Assembly: GCA_030672225.1 (NCBI GenBank)
Contig: DAOVGW010000062.1
Span: 1 to 7,751, forward strand
Reading direction: 5' to 3'
DNA length: 7,751 nucleotides
Source of the DNA: Dehalococcoidales bacterium
Lineage (GTDB): Bacteria; Chloroflexota; Dehalococcoidia; Dehalococcoidales; ARS1013
The notes under the pieces are model-generated. The model had not been told where the DNA came from. It saw only the letters and a list, made by a program, of their open reading frames with translations, and made no database searches. The stretch's first letter is position 1. The number at the start of each line of letters is the position of its first letter. Both the position numbers and the translations under genes were made by a program. This document shows positions 6,262 through 7,751 of this stretch, in pieces.

Positions 6262-6755
6262 TCCAGCTCCCCTTTAGCAAGGTTCAGAATCGCTGTCTCT
6301 CTGGCGGACATGAGGCGCTTCGGCTTAAGTGTATCATGGTCATATCCCAGAAGGTGAAGGACACCGTGAATTATGAGAATGGCTACCTCCCTTTTTACTG
6401 AATGGCGGTGCTCCCCGGCCTGTTTAACCGCCTGGGGATAGGAGATAATAACTTCACCGAGGTGGGCTATTCCATCGGGTGGGGTGGTAAAGGGGAGAAG
6501 GTCTGGCTCAGGTTCTCCTTGGGACGGTAGCATGGAAAAGGCGAGTACATCGGTAGGCTCATCTTCCCCCAGGTAGGTCTTGTTTAGCTGCTTGACTCTT
6601 CTCTGGCTGGCAATAACCAGCCCCATTTCTACACCGGGGTCGGTATGCTCAGCAGCAAGAACCTGCTCAGCGATGGCCTTAAGCCAGCTTACCTCAAGGC
6701 AGTCCTTGAGACCTTCATCAAATAAAACGTTAATTTCCATCTCAGCCGCCATCAT
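6258..6755 (-). CDS. ybeY: Endoribonuclease YbeY (rRNA maturation, zinc-dependent)
   Basis: Metal-dependent RNase involved in 16S rRNA 3'-end maturation and ribosome quality control. The 165 residues include LNKTYLGEDEPTDVLAFSM (57-75), HLGEVIIS (98-105) and the metal-binding motif HGVLHLLGYDHD (130-141) with His130, His134 and His140. The length is typical. The start is uncertain: ATGs lie at 6755, 6752 and 6740 (residues 1, 2 and 6), and none has a clear ribosome-binding site. The one at 6740 brings the protein closest to the usual family start (EINVLFDEG). Upstream lies the hairpin repeat array, with no strong promoter seen. It is the first gene of a two-gene unit with the flavoprotein. 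Confidence 0.93.
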   Translation of the reverse strand: MMAAEMEINVLFDEGLKDCLEVSWLKAIAEQVLAAEHTDPGVEMGLVIASQRRVKQLNKTYLGEDEPTDVLAFSMLPSQGEPEPDLLPFTTPPDGIAHLGEVIISYPQAVKQAGEHRHSVKREVAILIIHGVLHLLGYDHDTLKPKRLMSARETAILNLAKGELE

Positions 6756-6773
6756 AGCATAGCATAAAGAGAG

Positions 6774-6835
6774 CCCTCAAACGAGGGAGTCTAAGAGGGA
6801 CTTCTCCCCTCTTTTATTACTTCCCTCTCTCCTTT
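6774..6835. repeat. Hairpin repeat unit A
   Basis: First of three related units. It opens with CCCTC-AAAC-GAGGG (6774-6787), then the box AGGGAGTC (6784-6791), then a 7-bp stem AAGAGGG/CCCTCTT (6793-6799 with 6807-6813) with a 7-base loop and trailing T-rich bases. A pyrimidine tract ending CTCCTTTG follows. TCCTTT-GTTT-AAAGGA (6830-6845) makes another small hairpin at its right edge. Confidence 0.75.
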
Positions 6836-6858
6836 GTTTAAAGGATGACTTAATATAA

Positions 6859-6910
6859 AGGGGGTGTTTAAGAGGGGCGGTAGCCCCTCTTTTTAATCTC
6901 TCCCCCCGTT
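6859..6910. repeat. Hairpin repeat unit B (terminator-like on plus strand)
   Basis: Second unit: an AGGGGGTG box, then a perfect 9-bp stem AAGAGGGGC/GCCCCTCTT (6870-6878 with 6883-6891), a GGTA loop and a T5 run to 6894, followed by a pyrimidine tract. By shape it is an intrinsic terminator for plus-strand RNA, but no plus-strand gene lies just upstream to be terminated. Confidence 0.8.
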
Positions 6911-6919
6911 GTTTGAACT

Positions 6920-6984
6920 AGGGAGTCCGAGAGGGGCGTCAGCCCCTCTTCTTCTATTTCCCCATCTCCTTTGAAGGAGAGGGG
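6920..6984. repeat. Hairpin repeat unit C with adjoining palindrome
   Basis: Third unit: AGGGAGTC (6920-6927, same box as unit A), then a perfect 8-bp stem AGAGGGGC/GCCCCTCT (6930-6937 with 6942-6949) with loop GTCA, then TTCTTCT and a pyrimidine tract. The tract runs into TCTCCTT-TG-AAGGAGA (6965-6980), extended by CCCC/GGGG (6960-6963 with 6981-6984) across a bulged A. Confidence 0.8.
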
Positions 6985-7001
6985 GATTAAGGGGGCGAGG
7001 T
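6980..7001. repeat. Degenerate half copy of the hairpin repeat
   Basis: AGGGGGATTAAGGGGGCGAGG resembles the left half of unit B (AGGGGGTGTTTAAGAGGGGC) but lacks the complementary CCCCTCT right half. It looks like a truncated fourth copy that ends just before the tRNA promoter. Confidence 0.45.
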
Positions 7002-7021
7002 TGCTAAAAAATCAAACAGGT

Positions 7022-7050
7022 TTGAGCAAAGTGGCAGCTTGTGATATATT
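7022..7050 (+). promoter_or_regulatory. Promoter of the tRNA-Ser gene
   Basis: TTGAGC (7022-7027) and TATATT (7045-7050) are separated by exactly 17 bases. The predicted start, near 7057, lies a few bases before the mature tRNA 5' end at 7060, as expected for a stand-alone tRNA gene. Confidence 0.65.
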
Positions 7051-7059
7051 AAACCATAG

Positions 7060-7151
7060 GGAGGGGTCGCATAGTGGTCTAGTGCGGGCGCCTGCTAAGC
7101 GCTTACCCTGGGAAACCGGGGTCGAGGGTTCAAATCCCTCCCCCTCCGCCA
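7060..7151 (+). tRNA. tRNA-Ser (anticodon GCU), CCA encoded
   Basis: A complete 92-base class II tRNA. The acceptor stem GGAGGGG (7060-7066) pairs with CCCCTCC (7141-7147), followed by discriminator G and an encoded CCA (7149-7151). The D arm is GCA/TGC with a TAGTGGTCTAG loop. The anticodon stem GGCGC/GCGCT (7087-7091, 7099-7103) has one G-U pair, and the loop CTGCTAA holds anticodon GCT (7094-7096), reading AGC and AGU. A long 20-base variable arm (7104-7123), typical of tRNA-Ser, can pair ACCC with GGGT. The T arm is GAGGG-TTCAAAT-CCCTC (7124-7140). A weak hairpin CTTCA-GGGC-TGAAG (7158-7171) follows without a T run, so no clear terminator was seen. Confidence 0.97.
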
Positions 7152-7203
7152 ATTAGACTTCAGGGCTGAAGAACATTAAACAGGCTGTCGGCTCTTCCTC
7201 GTC

Positions 7204-7232
7204 TTGATTTTAGTCTAGCTATCCTTCATAAT
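7204..7232 (+). promoter_or_regulatory. Promoter of miaB
   Basis: TTGATT (7204-7209) and CATAAT (7227-7232) are separated by 17 bases. A start near 7239 would leave a leader of about 20 bases that still contains the GGAG ribosome-binding site (7248-7251). Confidence 0.6.
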
Positions 7233-7260
7233 TCTTGCATATATTTCGGAGCTAAAGATT

Positions 7261-7751
7261 ATGTCTTACTATCATATCTGGACCATAGGCTGCCAGATGA
7301 ATAAGGCCGAGTCGGAGCGGCTGGGTAGTTTCCTGGAGCAGCTGGGCTACCAGCCTACTGCCGTCGCTGAGGAGGCTGACCTTATTGTGCTTAATAGCTG
7401 TGTCGTGCGCCAGAGCGCTGAGAATCGTGCCATAGGTAAGCTGGATGCTCTTAGGTCCCTGAAAAGGTCACGCCCTGACTTAACACTGGCGGTAACCGGC
7501 TGCCTGGTAAACTCCGACCTTCAGAAGCTCAAGGAGAGGTTTCCCCATGTTGACCACTTCTTTAAGCCCGGAGGCTATCCGCAGTGGCTTACGGGGCAGG
7601 ACCAACCGCTCAGGGTCTTACCTGACAAGCCGTCACCCAGCACCTTTGTCCCCATAGCTCAGGGCTGCAATAACTTCTGCTCCTATTGTATTGTTCCCTA
7701 CCGTCGTGGCCGGGAAAAGAGCCGGCCGGTTGAGGAAATATTTTGTGAGGT
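7261..7751 (+). CDS. miaB: MiaB, tRNA i6A37 methylthiotransferase, N-terminal part (runs off the right edge)
   Basis: Radical-SAM enzyme that adds a methylthio group to N6-isopentenyl-A37 in tRNAs reading UNN codons. The 163 complete codons in the window cover the UPF0004/MTTase N-terminal domain, with three cluster cysteines in TIGCQMN (Cys11), NSCVVR (Cys47) and TGCL (Cys81). The start of the radical-SAM domain follows, with CNNFCSYC (Cys136, Cys140, Cys143) and IVPYRRGREKSRP. The wording IGCQMNKAES, and the C-terminal context of the SAM motif, favour MiaB over the related RimO and MtaB, though these share the architecture. The ATG at 7261 has GGAG 9 bases upstream and its own promoter. The frame is open to the window end. 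The TRAM domain lies outside the window. Confidence 0.92.
   Translation, partial: MSYYHIWTIGCQMNKAESERLGSFLEQLGYQPTAVAEEADLIVLNSCVVRQSAENRAIGKLDALRSLKRSRPDLTLAVTGCLVNSDLQKLKERFPHVDHFFKPGGYPQWLTGQDQPLRVLPDKPSPSTFVPIAQGCNNFCSYCIVPYRRGREKSRPVEEIFCE

Noticed and set aside
6774..7001. CRISPR array
   Set aside because: The repeats are few, imperfect and hairpin-centred, with unequal spacing (about 77 and 60 bases between stems), and no cas genes are present.
6971..7156. Plus-strand 61-codon open frame over the tRNA-Ser gene
   Set aside because: Its second half is the translated tRNA and its first half is repeat DNA; the tRNA call explains it fully.
7060..7751. Functional link between tRNA-Ser(GCU) and the neighbouring miaB
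   Set aside because: MiaB acts on i6A37 in tRNAs that read UNN codons (A36). This tRNA reads AGY, so it is not an expected substrate, and each gene has its own promoter.

Overview
This 7.75-kb window looks like ordinary bacterial chromosome carrying mostly housekeeping genes, with a few uncharacterised genes and one repeat cluster. Mixed GC (about 50% or more in most genes), the wording of the MiaB N-terminus, a DUF1786 gene and G/C-rich hairpin repeats suggest an anaerobic Chloroflexota bacterium, perhaps Dehalococcoidia. That placement comes from memory of similar proteins, not from a search, and is only moderately secure.

Left arm (1-2550, all minus strand): a perfect -10 promoter at about 2624-2652 fires into a DksA/TraR zinc-finger gene, then lspA (lipoprotein signal peptidase) and rluD-type pseudouridine synthase, with overlapping reading frames. 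Next come a small ClpP-like protease gene that is clearly AT-richer than its neighbours and lacks the usual triad aspartate, and then the first 40 codons of gltX (glutamyl-tRNA synthetase), which runs off the left edge.

Centre (2551-5672, plus strand): a 370-base non-coding stretch with a string of small hairpins leads into a six-helix membrane protein of unknown function. It is followed by pyrD (dihydroorotate dehydrogenase, class 1B type) with its own promoter, and a DUF1786 protein with an actin/ASKHA-like phosphate motif.

Right arm: a convergent minus-strand pair, ybeY (rRNA maturation endonuclease) and an Isf-like iron-sulfur/FMN flavoprotein, coupled by an ATGA overlap. Upstream of ybeY is a 200-base array of related G/C-rich hairpins (three full copies and a half copy). 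Then come a tRNA-Ser(GCU) gene with its own promoter and encoded CCA, and the start of miaB on the plus strand, also with a good promoter, running off the right edge.

Much of the window concerns translation and RNA maturation (gltX, rluD, ybeY, tRNA-Ser, miaB). The items most worth a second look are the transferred-looking ClpP-like gene with a broken triad, the hairpin repeat array, the structured leader and its conserved-looking membrane protein, and DUF1786. I did not find a convincing new multi-gene system.
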